From the NCBI RefSeq assembly GCF_032854445.1, contig NC_088300.1, positions 58,624,984 to 58,688,983 on the forward strand: DNA of 64,000 nt, read 5' to 3'. The notes under the pieces were generated by a model. The model had not been told where the DNA came from. It worked only from the letters and a program-made list of their open reading frames with translations, and made no database searches. Shown piece by piece: positions 37,162-47,312 of the stretch (positions are counted from its first letter, which is position 1; each line of letters starts with the position of its first letter). The position numbers were made by a program, and so were the translations under genes. This DNA is from Liolophura sinensis. Its lineage: Eukaryota > Mollusca > Polyplacophora > Chitonida > Chitonidae.

Positions 37162-38895
37162 TTGTCTTAAACTAAGAGTTGTTTTAGACTTCCATGACAA
37201 TGCTAATATCATTAAAGAAGTACAGCACAGAGAGCAAAACCACAGTAGTGACGTCAGTGTGATATCTGGCAAAAGGTCACACTTAACAGCCTCTTGTCAG
37301 TTTACCTCATATATGGTTTTATTCTAATTATTTATGTAAATGCTTATATGGTAGCATATTACAAGAAGACCAGTTCTAAGGCACATTCATGATCGTGGGC
37401 CAGAATACTTGGCTTATTTCCGGAAAGTGATCAGGTTTATAGCTGAGAGTTTCCGGGAAACTCGACAAACATACTCATACTAAGACGCAGACTTTTACAT
37501 GAGACCGATATTCAAACATTCGCTAACTTTTAAAGAGAAATAATTGTCTTAAAGATACAGACGTATATTCTAAAGCGTAAATCATTCTCTAAAGCACCTA
37601 CAAATATACGTTTCAGGACGGCAGTCCAAAGGTTGACTTTAACGTACATGCTCTTCAGTTATGATTTTGTAAACATTTTGTTCATCCTCAGACATGTGGA
37701 AATTTATACAGCATGTATTGTGAAAAGGTCGCATAATAAGCAATTATGCCTGCAAAGAGCTAAAAAGTTTTCACGTTATACTCACGACAAAATATTTTGT
37801 TGAAAAGTCCTAATGACCGTTAATCAGTAGGTTACTATATCGTTCAATAATGTGAACAATGTTATGCAAACTAATTCAACACAATTATCGAAATGTACTT
37901 TCTACTATTCACAAGAATAAAAGGAAGGCCTACATAGTAGAAACCTTGGCCTTCACTGCTTCGGTGGTCTATAATTAACTGATAATTAAGCGCTGCACAG
38001 GTCAGCGTGGCAACATCATGTACTTTGCATCCACTTTAGGAAGATAATTAGCCCATATATCATGCATATATGAAATGAGTGCTTGAAATACATTGTTCAA
38101 AATGTTTAACTTCTGTATTTAGAAATCATTCAGCAGAATCGAGGGTCGCGCTTAGTGGAGCTATGCTGATATTTATAACTGTAGTTAAACAGAGCATTCC
38201 CATATCCACCATACCGACATGGGTTTTCAATTTGGCTTATAGCCCGCAGGATCTATTAGGCAGTTGATGCGAGGAGAAACCGACTGTAGCTTACTAATAG
38301 GCCCGCTACGTTTTAAAAACCTAACTGTTAAAAGGTCAACCTAAGTTTATGTCCCGAAACGATTTCCCGCCATCTCGATGATCAGTTGCGCGCACACATC
38401 GACCGGGACATCCGTAGATTACGACGCCGGGCAAAATCAATACATGATCTGCTCCACGCCCAATCTTCAGCGTTTCCTATACAAAAATATACCGGTTAGA
38501 AGAAGATCTCTATCCGTTAATGTGAACCATGCAGTAATATATAAGGTACTGCAAGACCTTGGTGATAAGACAAACTGCAAAAAATGAATGTCCACCGCTT
38601 AGTGTTTGGCAATTGAATTGCATGTTTCTCTGCAATAAGTCAGTCTTTGAACAGGACAAGATGTACTTCAGAAAAACTTAAATCTAGAAGGTATCATCAA
38701 GCAGATGTCACCATTCTTGCCCCTGATGTAAGACATCGATGTTGATAAAGTGACATCCGTGTAAGCATTTCAACACGACTTATCTGTATGAGTCAGCGAG
38801 ACATTGATTATATGATTTATACACGATGAACGGGCATATGTGTGAGATAATGCCGCATACCATGTTATCTAACGTTAGGAAAGCAGTTTCTTTAC

Positions 38896-39044
38896 CTCCA
38901 TACCTTAGAAAACCGTAGCAAAATAGGGCATATAATCCTGAGAGGAATGTCAAGTGTGGATTGAGCGTAAGAACACCACGCGTATTCTTCACCATATCGT
39001 TCTTCATAAAGGCCAGGATGATTGTCCAAATTCCAGAATCCAGC
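38896..39044 (-). CDS. Candidate 149-nt coding exon, hydrophobic product
   Basis: On the minus strand ACCACTCACAG|G and GGAG|GTAAAG fit splice acceptor and donor consensus around an open 49-codon stretch, inside a 101-codon frame running 39085-38780. The peptide starts LDSGIWTIILAFMKND and contains a hydrophobic, membrane-like stretch (LTFLSGLYALFCYGFLRYG). If spliced, the exon would begin with the last base of a codon and end with the first. I cannot name a family. No partner exons were found on this strand within the window, and the frame stays open past both splice sites, so chance is a serious alternative. Confidence 0.22.
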
Positions 39045-39540
39045 CTGTGAGTGGTACGGAATACTTTATTGTATGTTTGACCCAATAATGCCGTTTGAAC
39101 ACACGTACTCTGGCGAGTACCAATTTACTCCCCGCGATTGATTCATCCACTTTCTGTCAAGCAGGGCGGAAATCTTTGAGCTTTTCTATAGTTCACTTTA
39201 CCTTGATGACTTTGTCGGGGACAGATTCCCCCATAAAAAGCTATCCGCGAAAACAGTAGATGAGAAAAGTGAAGATTCCGGTGTTGATACCAGGTGAGGA
39301 GGTCTATGTCCGGTAGAAAGCAATCGTGAGGGACGGACAGACAGTACGGGGTGTCATCTGCAGGCGCTTAGCCCCTGCCTGGAGAGGGCCTTCGTTAACT
39401 TGCTCTCAGATAAATGCGATACCGTCCCTGCTCGAGTGGACAATTCATCAAAGCGCCGTCCATCGCGTCTGTTGGAGATGCAGTGCTCGTACTCGTCTCC
39501 CAATCAAATGGTAGTTCATACACACATAATTCTTTTCATT
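39045..39540. other. No recognisable gene
   Basis: Open frames on the plus strand (39326-39514 and 39414-39686) run into the 30-bp array and have no recognised domain. Confidence 0.5.
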
Positions 39541-39660
39541 CTGTCACAAGCCACATGTTAGCCTTTCACGCTGTCACAAGCCACATATTAGCCTTTCACG
39601 TTGTCACAAGCCACATTTTAGCGCTTTATCCTGTCACAAGTCACATTTTGGTGTATATTC
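39541..39660. repeat. 30-bp tandem repeat, four copies
   Basis: Four units beginning CTGTCACAAGCCACAT and ending TTAGCCTTTCACG, the last most diverged. Multiple-of-three length gives an open frame reading VTSHILAFH repeatedly, a by-product. Confidence 0.92.
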
Positions 39661-39704
39661 CTGGTGCATATGAACTTGGCAATTGATACAAGACGATGCT
39701 TCGT

Positions 39705-39820
39705 TTATTTGTCTGACCATGACCATTATTTGTCTGACAGTGACCATCATTTGTCTGACAGTGGCCATTATTTGTCTGACAGTGACCATTATTTGTCTGA
39801 CAGTGACCATTATTTGATCC
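39705..39820. repeat. 21-bp tandem repeat, five copies plus partial
   Basis: Units of TTATTTGTCTGACAGTGACC plus A, with single-base differences. It lies only 44 bp beyond the 30-bp array. Reads as LSDSDHY repeats on the plus strand and NGHCQT repeats on the minus strand; both are by-products of the 21-bp period. Confidence 0.93.
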
Positions 39821-39825
39821 TTGAC

Positions 39826-40234
39826 ACCAAATGCCAAACACAATTCCGTCGAAATGAAATCATAATTTTAAAAAGCTGCTCATGAATTTCTCACAAAAAC
39901 ATTCATTTATATTCTTATAAATGTATATTATTGATAAGTTTCACACGAAATTCAAACTTCTGAAACTGAGAAGATTCCCAAAAATATACTGCCAAATTAG
40001 GGGGAAAAGCAGTTCTCAAGTTAGCAGATCAAAAGTCCGAGTGCATCACAAGAGACCAAAGTGCAAACTTTAATTGTGTATCCGTATTTACATCGTTTTA
40101 CCAAACTGCATTGTTTTGTCTGAATTAAGCAACTGCTTTGTAAGCCAGGACAAAATTGCATATTCATAAAAATGAGTCAGGAATTCCCCCTCAGCCGTCT
40201 ACCCTGGGGAATCTTGGTGATTTAATCTGGGACC
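39826..40234. other. No recognisable gene
   Basis: AT-rich sequence without recognisable features. Confidence 0.55.
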
Positions 40235-40312
40235 CCAGCTTCCTGGTCACACTCGTATATGTAGAAGTGAAATATTTTTAAGCACCGGGTTAAACACCAA
40301 TCAAACAATACT
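40235..40312 (+). mobile_element. SINE tail fragment, plus strand, old
   Basis: CACTCGTATATGTAGAAGTG, then AAATATTTTTAAGCACCGGG and TTAAACACCAATCAAACAAT follow the shared SINE tail order. Heavily substituted. Lies about 70 bp before another same-strand copy. Confidence 0.6.
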
Positions 40313-40384
40313 ATTCATCCCGTAATTTATATTTATATGTAAGATAAGAGAAGAGAATTTGACGTCTTTTTCTTCATAGATGTA

Positions 40385-40528
40385 TGTCTGTCAGCAACCT
40401 GCAGATGGTCGTGGGTTTCCACCGAATTCTGACTCGTCTCCACCCATTATAAGTTGGGCTTCGTCGTATTAGGGAAATATTCTTGAGTATGGCGTAAACA
40501 TCAACCAAGTAAATAAGTAATTAAATTC
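40385..40528 (+). mobile_element. SINE 3' half, plus strand
   Basis: CTGTCAGCAACCTGCAGATG, GTCGTGGGTTTCCACCGAAT, CTCCACCCATTATAAGTTGG, CTTCGTCGTATTAGGGAAAT, ATTCTTGAGTATGGCGTAAA and AAGTAAATAAGTAA follow the 42824 SINE from its GCCAGCAACCTGCGGATGG block to the tail. The 5' half including the tRNA-like head is missing. Confidence 0.8.
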
Positions 40529-42811
40529 ATAGATGTATGCAAATCCGCCAAGCAATGATATCAGCATCCATGAAATGTTTAGCCTAACATACTTGTGTTA
40601 ATAAATTCTTGGTGTACAGCAGACATATGCTACCAGCAGTGTATCATACAGATTTAAACCACTGCTGTTATATCACACAGGTAGAATAAACGCATGTGTT
40701 GCTGGACAGCAGTCATTCCTCGCCGCTAACACTACGTTGTTTAGAAAGAGGTTAATTAACTGCTGCCATGATCACGGAATGCTTAAGACCGGGAATTGCC
40801 TTTACCTGGTTTCACCGCTTTTCTACCAGCAATGGGAAAGCTTTCAAGACGACTGAATGGGCACAGGTAAAAAAGGTCAAAAGGTTGTCTTGACAATGGA
40901 ACTGAAAACAAAATGGAATTTTGGTGGGTTGTGAACATTCCCAGTCGATTCCACGAACCCCCCCCCCCCCCCCCCACCACCACCTTTATCTCAACCCCCG
41001 GCTAAATAAAGCAGCGGTGCAATTCAGTAACACTCAAAATAGGTAAGTGGTGACACCTTTGTTCTAGCATATCAGCAAAAACTTCGCCATTATATCTGTA
41101 TTTTACGTTTGGTCACCTCTTGAAACAGACAAATGCCATTAGGCCTGCATGGAAAACGGCCTGGAATCAAAGGAAGCAATTACTGTACGAGACTGTCAAG
41201 GTGAAAATAGCCAGAGATCGTTAGTCCAGTCCAGCATGACCAGTTCTATGCCGGTACAGAGGCAATCTATATTTGACCTTGTGCATATATAGAAAATCAC
41301 CTATAGGCACTCAGGACACCATTCTATGCCGTATGTGACTTCTGTGAAATTTTTCTGGCTACTTCAACACCCCATTGTATTTGTAACGCCATCACAAAGA
41401 ACTCTCGAAACCACTATGTGAAAATGTATCAGATAGTGCGGATTAAGTACAATAACAATTAGGTAGAATGAATGTTGGTTAATGCTTCTATAGAACAGTG
41501 TTAAATGAAATTCTTTGTATAATGACGACAGCCAGGATTCCATTCGAAGTTAAAGATCATGTGTATTACAGGGAAATGTTTTGATGAAAGAAGTTTTATG
41601 TTTTTTGTGACCTAACCTTCGGTATGTTGTTTAGCGAATGCATGCAAACAGAGCACGCTGTTGTGTCCTAGTAGCATTCAATGGTATGAACTTGAGTGAA
41701 ATTTGGTCACGATTAAGCGGAATACATGGCAAATACACTCCAATTACGAGACAAAGGTATTTTTCATACCGAAATTGACGGATGAGCCTGACACACAAGG
41801 GTGATTTTTCTTTGCGTTAAGTGGCCAATACTCCGCCCGGGGTATCAATTATCAGATTACACTGGTGCAGGTACACCGGGGACCGGCCCAGTTACATGTG
41901 AGATAGACAATTAACACAGTAGAGGGGTGGCGCTAACAGACAGCATAGCTCCACAGATAGCAGTCTGACACACCACGCAGTCTACATAACATCGGTATCA
42001 TTAATGTCCTTCACAGGGGTATGGCCTGGTTAGATCTTTGCTAACACTAAATATCATGCCTTCAGCTATATACCAAACAAATGAATAGGGCTAATAAAAT
42101 CAGTAAATAACACAGAGGTACAACAGGGAAAAGTGACCAGATATGAATATGTGCAATTTGGAGTTTATAAGGTTAAACAATTTACACGTAAATTTTAATA
42201 CTTCGTCAGAATTAAAGCCTTGGACCTTCTAGTCTATATTCACGCAACTACTTTTAAGCTTGCAGGGTATTGTTGGATTTAAAGTGGGTTAAGAAGCTGG
42301 ATTTCACTCAAACCAAGAACAGGGCTTTATATTATCCATCAGTATTGTAACGTTCCAGTTATGTTTGATGAATGTGAATAATGAGTTCTCAAATCGCCAA
42401 AACATTGGAGAAATCAAAGATGCAATTTGTGCTATAACATTGAAGAAGATCTATGAACCACAAAATATGGACGAGAATTCGATTTTTTTTACAAAAAATG
42501 TTGATTGAAAGGCAAAACAGAATGACATTGTATACTTCGAAGGCACAAAGCCCTCATATTTCTGCTGTTATAGATTCTTATTCTACATCTGTACATCACA
42601 TCAGATAAAGTATCCGGCACACGTATTATGATGTCATTAACCATTCGGTATCTTGATTGGTAAATGAGAGAGGAGAGCCTAGTTCAAAATCTGTGTCATA
42701 ATCAAAGGTGCTCAGCATTTTCGTCTTACATGTGTACAGTGTGAGTACGTGCCCTGTATTATTCCTGTTGAGGTGTTTAAACGTCATGTCAGTGCCGTGA
42801 TCTTTCTTACT
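40529..42811. other. No recognisable gene; poly-C tract
   Basis: Only short open frames. Includes the poly-C tract at 40958-40975, listed separately. Confidence 0.55.
40958..40975. repeat. Poly-C tract, 18 C
   Basis: Eighteen uninterrupted C followed by ACCACCACC. Produces a spurious glycine-rich start on the minus strand. Confidence 0.9.
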
Positions 42812-43344
42812 TCAGACTGGTTAAGGGGCCTCCGTGGCTCAGTCGGTTAGCGCGCTAGCGCAGCGTAATGACCAAGGAGTCTCTCACCAATGCGGTCGCT
42901 GTGAGTTCAAGTCCAGCTCATGCTGTCTTCCTCTCCGGCCGTACGTGCGAAGGTCTGCCAGCAACCTGCGGATGGTCGTGCGTTTCCCCCGGGCTCTGCC
43001 TGGTTTCCACCCACCATAATACTGGCCGCCGTCGTATAAGTGAAATATTCTTGAGTACGGCTTAAAACACCATTCAAATAAATATATAAATTAATATTTC
43101 CAGTCGTGTATATTTGGTGTGTCTCGTTACGGAGACACTAACACCACCCCATACCGGGTCAAAACAAAATAGAGACCGTTCGGTAATATACGTTCCCAAA
43201 AAATATAACAAAAATAAATGTACAAATCTCCTTGAATAAGGCCTCTTTCCAAAAACATGCTGGCTGCCGTCGTATAAGTGAAATATTCTTGAGTACGGCG
43301 TAAAACACCAATCAAATAAATAAATAAATAAATCAGACTGGTTA
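42812..43344 (+). mobile_element. Composite tRNA-derived SINE with target-site duplications
   Basis: A full SINE occupies 42824-43091. Its tRNA-like head has an A box TGGCTCAGTCG (42835-42845, matching TRGYNNARNNG) and B box GTTCAAGTC (42905-42913, matching GWTCRANNC). The body contains GCCAGCAACCTGCGGATGG, and the tail runs through CGTCGTATAAGTGAAATATT to AAATAAATATATAAATT. About 166 bp of other DNA follow, then a second copy of the tail (43258-43332) ending in AAATAAATAAATAAATAAA. The exact 12-mer TCAGACTGGTTA flanks the whole at 42812-42823 and 43333-43344 with no copy after the first tail, so the 509 bp inserted as one unit. Pol III transcription from the internal promoter and mobilisation by a partner LINE are inferred from SINE biology. 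Confidence 0.88.
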
Positions 43345-44580
43345 GCTGGCTAGAAGATAAGAATCAAGAAATATAATTCATACACAGACTGACATTCCTA
43401 CTTTTGTTGATTCCTACTTCTCTAGCGAATGACACTTATACATACGACTGTATGACACCCAGTCAATTTTTGTCCCCAGCGAATTATACTTTAACATAGC
43501 AGGGCAAAATTAAAGCAACGAAGTTTAAAAGAAACACAAAATTGACAGTACGACAACAGGAAAGTCTAATGCCGAACATGACACCTTAATGTCAGCTGAT
43601 CAAGAAACGTGAAGAGAAATTCCGATCGTGAGATGAGGCAAATTATCCAATCGCCTGTCCAGTTCCTCGACTCTGCCTTCTTAATTCTCACTAATAATGT
43701 CCTGGGGGAACATCGATACCGGATTGGAATAACTTTATGTGTCAAATAACGATTAAACTAGCGCTGGAAACTACACGGGTTCCTCCGTTCAATGAATGTA
43801 TATTAATTTGAAGGCTCCTTAGTGAAGGCAAAGGCTAACGATTCCGGCCTGACCGGAGGGACAGAGCAAGATGTACGATAACACGTAAGATCATTTCACA
43901 AGGGACGCCATTTCTCTTCCGCAAAACCTACTTTAACTGTCTCAGTGATAGATTGCAGAGAATTGTCTATATGTGTTGGCCTGTCTCAAATTAACCTGCC
44001 TTTGGTGGAAACACTGGAAGGATTGGCTTCATCTGTTAAAATACTTCCGGTACAAAGTGACAAGTAAGTAGACAATCCCCTGTAAGCTTTGGTAGAATAC
44101 AAAGAGGGGGATAGGAAACCCGGTGAAAATAGAGAGATCACTCTCACTAGCTGAGGATATATTGTGTACAAACAATCTGGGTAAGAAAGAAAGTAACAGG
44201 GGTAACTCTCTGTAAAGGTTAGAAAATATCAAAACGAGAATAAAAGATAAGGAAAGGGGCAACTGCTAGGGAAAAAATGTTGAAAACAAATTTTAAGTTG
44301 AGAAGCTGTAACTCATGCCCATTCATGTGCGTTGTCTTCCTGATTCATTATGGGACGCCGTTTGTAACTAAATATCTATACAAAAATGACTTTGTTCACT
44401 TTTGTTCCCAATGAGTTGTCCCATAAGAGCTGTTGTCATGAATACTTATGTGCTGCCATACAAGCTAGTTACCAATGCAGCAGTAACACTGATTTTGGTA
44501 ATAGGTACAAGCATTTAAATAACTCTTCTGTTTTGGGGTTTTTTTTTTTTTCAATACACGAAGTTTATTGATTTTTCAAG
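43345..44580. other. No recognisable gene
   Basis: Overlapping minus-strand frames of 61 and 77 codons (43986-44262) show no recognised motif. A T run occurs near 44540. Confidence 0.55.
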
Positions 44581-44590
44581 GTCTTACGTC

Positions 44591-44878
44591 GACATAAATT
44601 GTGTTGGTCCTTACTTAGACATAAAGTGTTTGGCTCCCTTTATAGACATAAAGTGTGCTGGTCCTTACGTAGACAGAAAGTGTGCTGGTGCTTACGTAGG
44701 CATAAAGTGTATTGGTCCCTTTGTGGACAGAAAGTGTGTTGGTGCTTACGTAGGCATAAAGTGTATTGGTCCCTTTGTGGACATAAAGTGTGTTGGTCCT
44801 TACGTAGACATAAAGTTTGTTGTTTCTTAGGTAGGCATAAAGTGTGCTGGTCCTTAGGTAGACATAAAATGTGTAAAG
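44591..44878. repeat. 27-bp tandem repeat, ten copies plus partial
   Basis: Units read GACATAAAGTGTGTTGGTCC plus TTACGTA. Copies 4-5 and 6-7 form a repeated 54-bp pair (GACAGAAAG type followed by GGCATAAAGTGTATTGG type), an early higher-order pattern. The nine-codon period opens at least two plus frames and two minus frames at once, which shows that the 66- to 109-codon frames here are by-products. Confidence 0.93.
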
Positions 44879-45276
44879 TTTTATCGAAAAAGAAAGACCT
44901 ATGAGTTTCAAGTGGAGATCCCATTCAACCAAAGTGTGAAACATAACACCGTAAGGAATTGCTTAGGTAAATTTCTCTTTTTTCATTGGATAAGACCATG
45001 CCAAGGTGAGGTTCACCAGTTAGTTATGTTGCACCCACTCACGCCGCCAGCTCGACAACTGTAATTTAGCACACTTAATCGGAGTGCCGGCGCTTCACAT
45101 TTATTTTTCCCTGTGGCTTGAGTTAAATTCTGTTACGTTCGTCGTCTTCTTTCAGTTAGTTCCATGTGAACATTCCATATGGTGTTTATAGCACGTTGGA
45201 AACTCACTCTCGGTATTTTAAAACAACCTTGTTACAGAGTAGAACATCATGATTTACTGACCAAAGATTTTTAAAA
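44879..45276. other. No recognisable gene
   Basis: Nothing recognisable. Confidence 0.55.
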
Positions 45277-45516
45277 TGGTACATGTTGCTGCTGAGCGTC
45301 TGAGAGGTTAGAGCAAGGAAACGGGACTGTTTGGCTCGGTGTCAGTATAGTGTGACTGGGTGTGGTGTCATGTCTTCGGCGGGATACATCCATGGCGGCA
45401 GCGCTTCGGTGGCATGGACTCGCCCACAAGAAGGCACAGTGTATGTATGCACACCGAATGATTGCTCATTCATATGACTGAAAAATTGTACGACGTGAAA
45501 CTTCAAGCATACATGA
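45277..45516 (+). mobile_element. Second SINE family, copy B
   Basis: Homologous to 8068-8430: GGTACATGTTGCTGCTGAGC, a tRNA-like GAGAGGTTAGAGCAAGG, GGGTGTGGTGTCATGTCTTC, CATGGCGGCAGCGCTTCGGT, CACAAGAAGGCACAGT and GTACGACGTGAAACTTC. The CATA tail of copy A is reduced to AGCATACATG. Confidence 0.7.
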
Positions 45517-45617
45517 TTTACTGTCTCTTCAACCGCGCAGCGTTCATTGTACATCAGTTACCCAGAGCAGTCCCTTAGGTTGACACTACTTGTTAAAGTA
45601 AATCATTTTCTTTTTAT

Positions 45618-45740
45618 TGGATTTGGTTGGTGTTCCACGCCGAGCTCAAGAATATTTCACTTACGACAACAGCCAGTACTGTTGTCGGAGGAATCGAGCA
45701 GACCACTGGGGAATCCCATGCACGATTATCCCCAAGTTTT
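45618..45740 (-). mobile_element. SINE tail and body, minus strand
   Basis: TTATTGGATTTGGTTGGTGT, TCCACGCCGAGCTCAAGAAT and ATTTCACTTACGACAACAGC complement the shared tail. GGAGGAATCGAGCAGACCAC and the following GGGGAATCCCATGCACGATT match the CCGGGCTCTGCCTGG body in complement. It lies about 100 bp downstream of the second-family SINE. Confidence 0.75.
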
Positions 45741-47231
45741 CTCTTAAAGCTACACCTGGAACTGATCCAAAAGTGATAAGTTTTTACGTTTTTCATAGGT
45801 AATGACGCTGGTTATACAGTCGCCTTACCGGACCGTTTTATACAATGTACACTTCACAAACCAACAGACAGCTGAAAACAGCAAAACTGTTATAGTTGTT
45901 ATAGTACTCGTGAACTTTTATCTCCACAAAATCTGTTCGTTTTCCCTCCGGTTTGACTTCGGATTCTCACGTTTCTGTTTTAATGCACATGACATTCAGA
46001 AAATAGCCAAAATAATATCGCCTGTGGTGAAAATTGTCCCCGATGGAAGTGGAATGTACAAAATTGAGCATCCATTGGTCAGTCGAACTGCAGGACCCCG
46101 ACATTAAAGTTGGATAGACCAGAAGATTGCTCGGAATACACAGCGGTTACCGGCTTGGGTCATTATAGTCTGGTTATATAGAGAGATAATGAGCGGTTAT
46201 TTTACAGAATTGAGGAGACCAGGTCTGGGAAAGAGTCGGATCACGAGAAATCACGCGGAATCACGGAAGTGTCGCGGCTTACAGAGCCAGAGTAAGCCTG
46301 GGTAAACAGGTAGTGGCCTTATTGTCACAGCGACTAATATTCTTCAGAGTGCGTGTTAACGGCGGAGTCCTGTCTGTGTACATATGACCCCTAAATCAAT
46401 ACCTATTAAAAACTGTGTTGGTTTATAGCTCTCTCCACTAGATGAATATTTATCCCAGCTTTGTTCTCCCGTAAAATGGACCTGGCTTAAAATATTACCG
46501 ATTCTTTTCTGAGATGTCAGAAACTAAAGGCTCTATTGATGAAACCTGTAAACCGAGGGCTTGGTACGTCATGCGGACTTGGCCAGGTATAATTACAGAA
46601 CATTTCACGGTATCTGTTCCTTTGCGTGTTTGTTTGTTCATGCACCGCGACGGAGGCTGCTTAGTTGAGGATGAGTTCTATAGAGGAATACAAATTCACT
46701 CGCCCATACATTTATGACACATTTTCAAGGCAAATCCTTGTAAGCGGGCTTTCATATCTTACTCTTGTTATACCTGTTTGTTCATAATCTTTAGCAACGG
46801 CTTATATATTATTCCATCCATATTTCAAAGACTCGAATGATTCTATGCTAGTGGAAAACAGGCACTAATCCTGGCCGGGTTGTAAAACGGATAGGTTAAG
46901 ACTATTTTTGCGATGTATGCATTTTACACCTGTTAATCGATCGAAACATCCATTCAGTTTTTCTTCCTTTCATTCTGCATCCTGCTTTGACCGAGTGATC
47001 ATAAAGATAAAGAATACTATATCCCTAGACGTGCGTCATGCCGTGTGTCCGAACTCATAACACAGCTGGTTCCGTGTGTGGTTGCTTTATGTCAGGAGAT
47101 TTGTCAAAGATTTGTCGTTCCTTTCACCTTAATTATAATGACCGTCTTACCATATTAATACATAATACATAACGAATTATTCTTTCTTTCGATCTTCTGC
47201 TTTCTGCTTTTTCTTTAATGTGTTGATTATT
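45741..47231. other. No recognisable gene
   Basis: The 101-codon plus frame at 45802-46107 and the 67-codon frame at 46514-46717 show no recognised domain. Confidence 0.5.
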
Positions 47232-47312
47232 TGTTTCATTGGTTTTTAACGCCATATTCAATAATTTTGCACCACTATCATTACATGCAGGAAACTGAAG
47301 TGGTCAGCGAAA
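47232..47312 (-). mobile_element. SINE tail fragment, minus strand, old
   Basis: TTTGTTTCATTGGTTTTTAA, CGCCATATTCAATAATTTTG and CACCACTATCATTACATGCA, GGAAACTGAAG follow the complement of the shared tail and the CCACCATAAT region with many changes. Confidence 0.55.

Larger units (their letters stand above)
33766..38895. other. No recognised gene; one weak exon candidate
   Basis: Holds the 56-nt exon candidate at 34242-34297, an 18-bp minisatellite (36964-37052) and a poly-G tract (37142-37161), all listed separately. Other open frames (up to about 77 codons) carry no recognised motif. Confidence 0.5.

Noticed and set aside
37127-37327. Glycine-tract protein
   Set aside because: The glycines come from a poly-G homopolymer of uncertain length, so the reading frame through it is meaningless.
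42824-42925. Genuine tRNA gene
   Set aside because: A and B boxes are present, but they are about 60 bp apart, no closed acceptor stem or anticodon arm is evident, and the sequence runs on into a SINE body and tail with target-site duplications.
43119-43140. Helitron 3' end (hairpin GTGTCTC/GAGACAC followed by CTAA)
   Set aside because: The CTAA follows the stem immediately rather than about 10 bases later, no 5' TC end was found, and it lies in the spacer of a SINE-bounded insertion.
44599-44944. Cysteine-, tryptophan- or threonine-rich repeat proteins in several frames
   Set aside because: The 27-bp unit has no stops in several frames on both strands at once, so openness carries no coding information.
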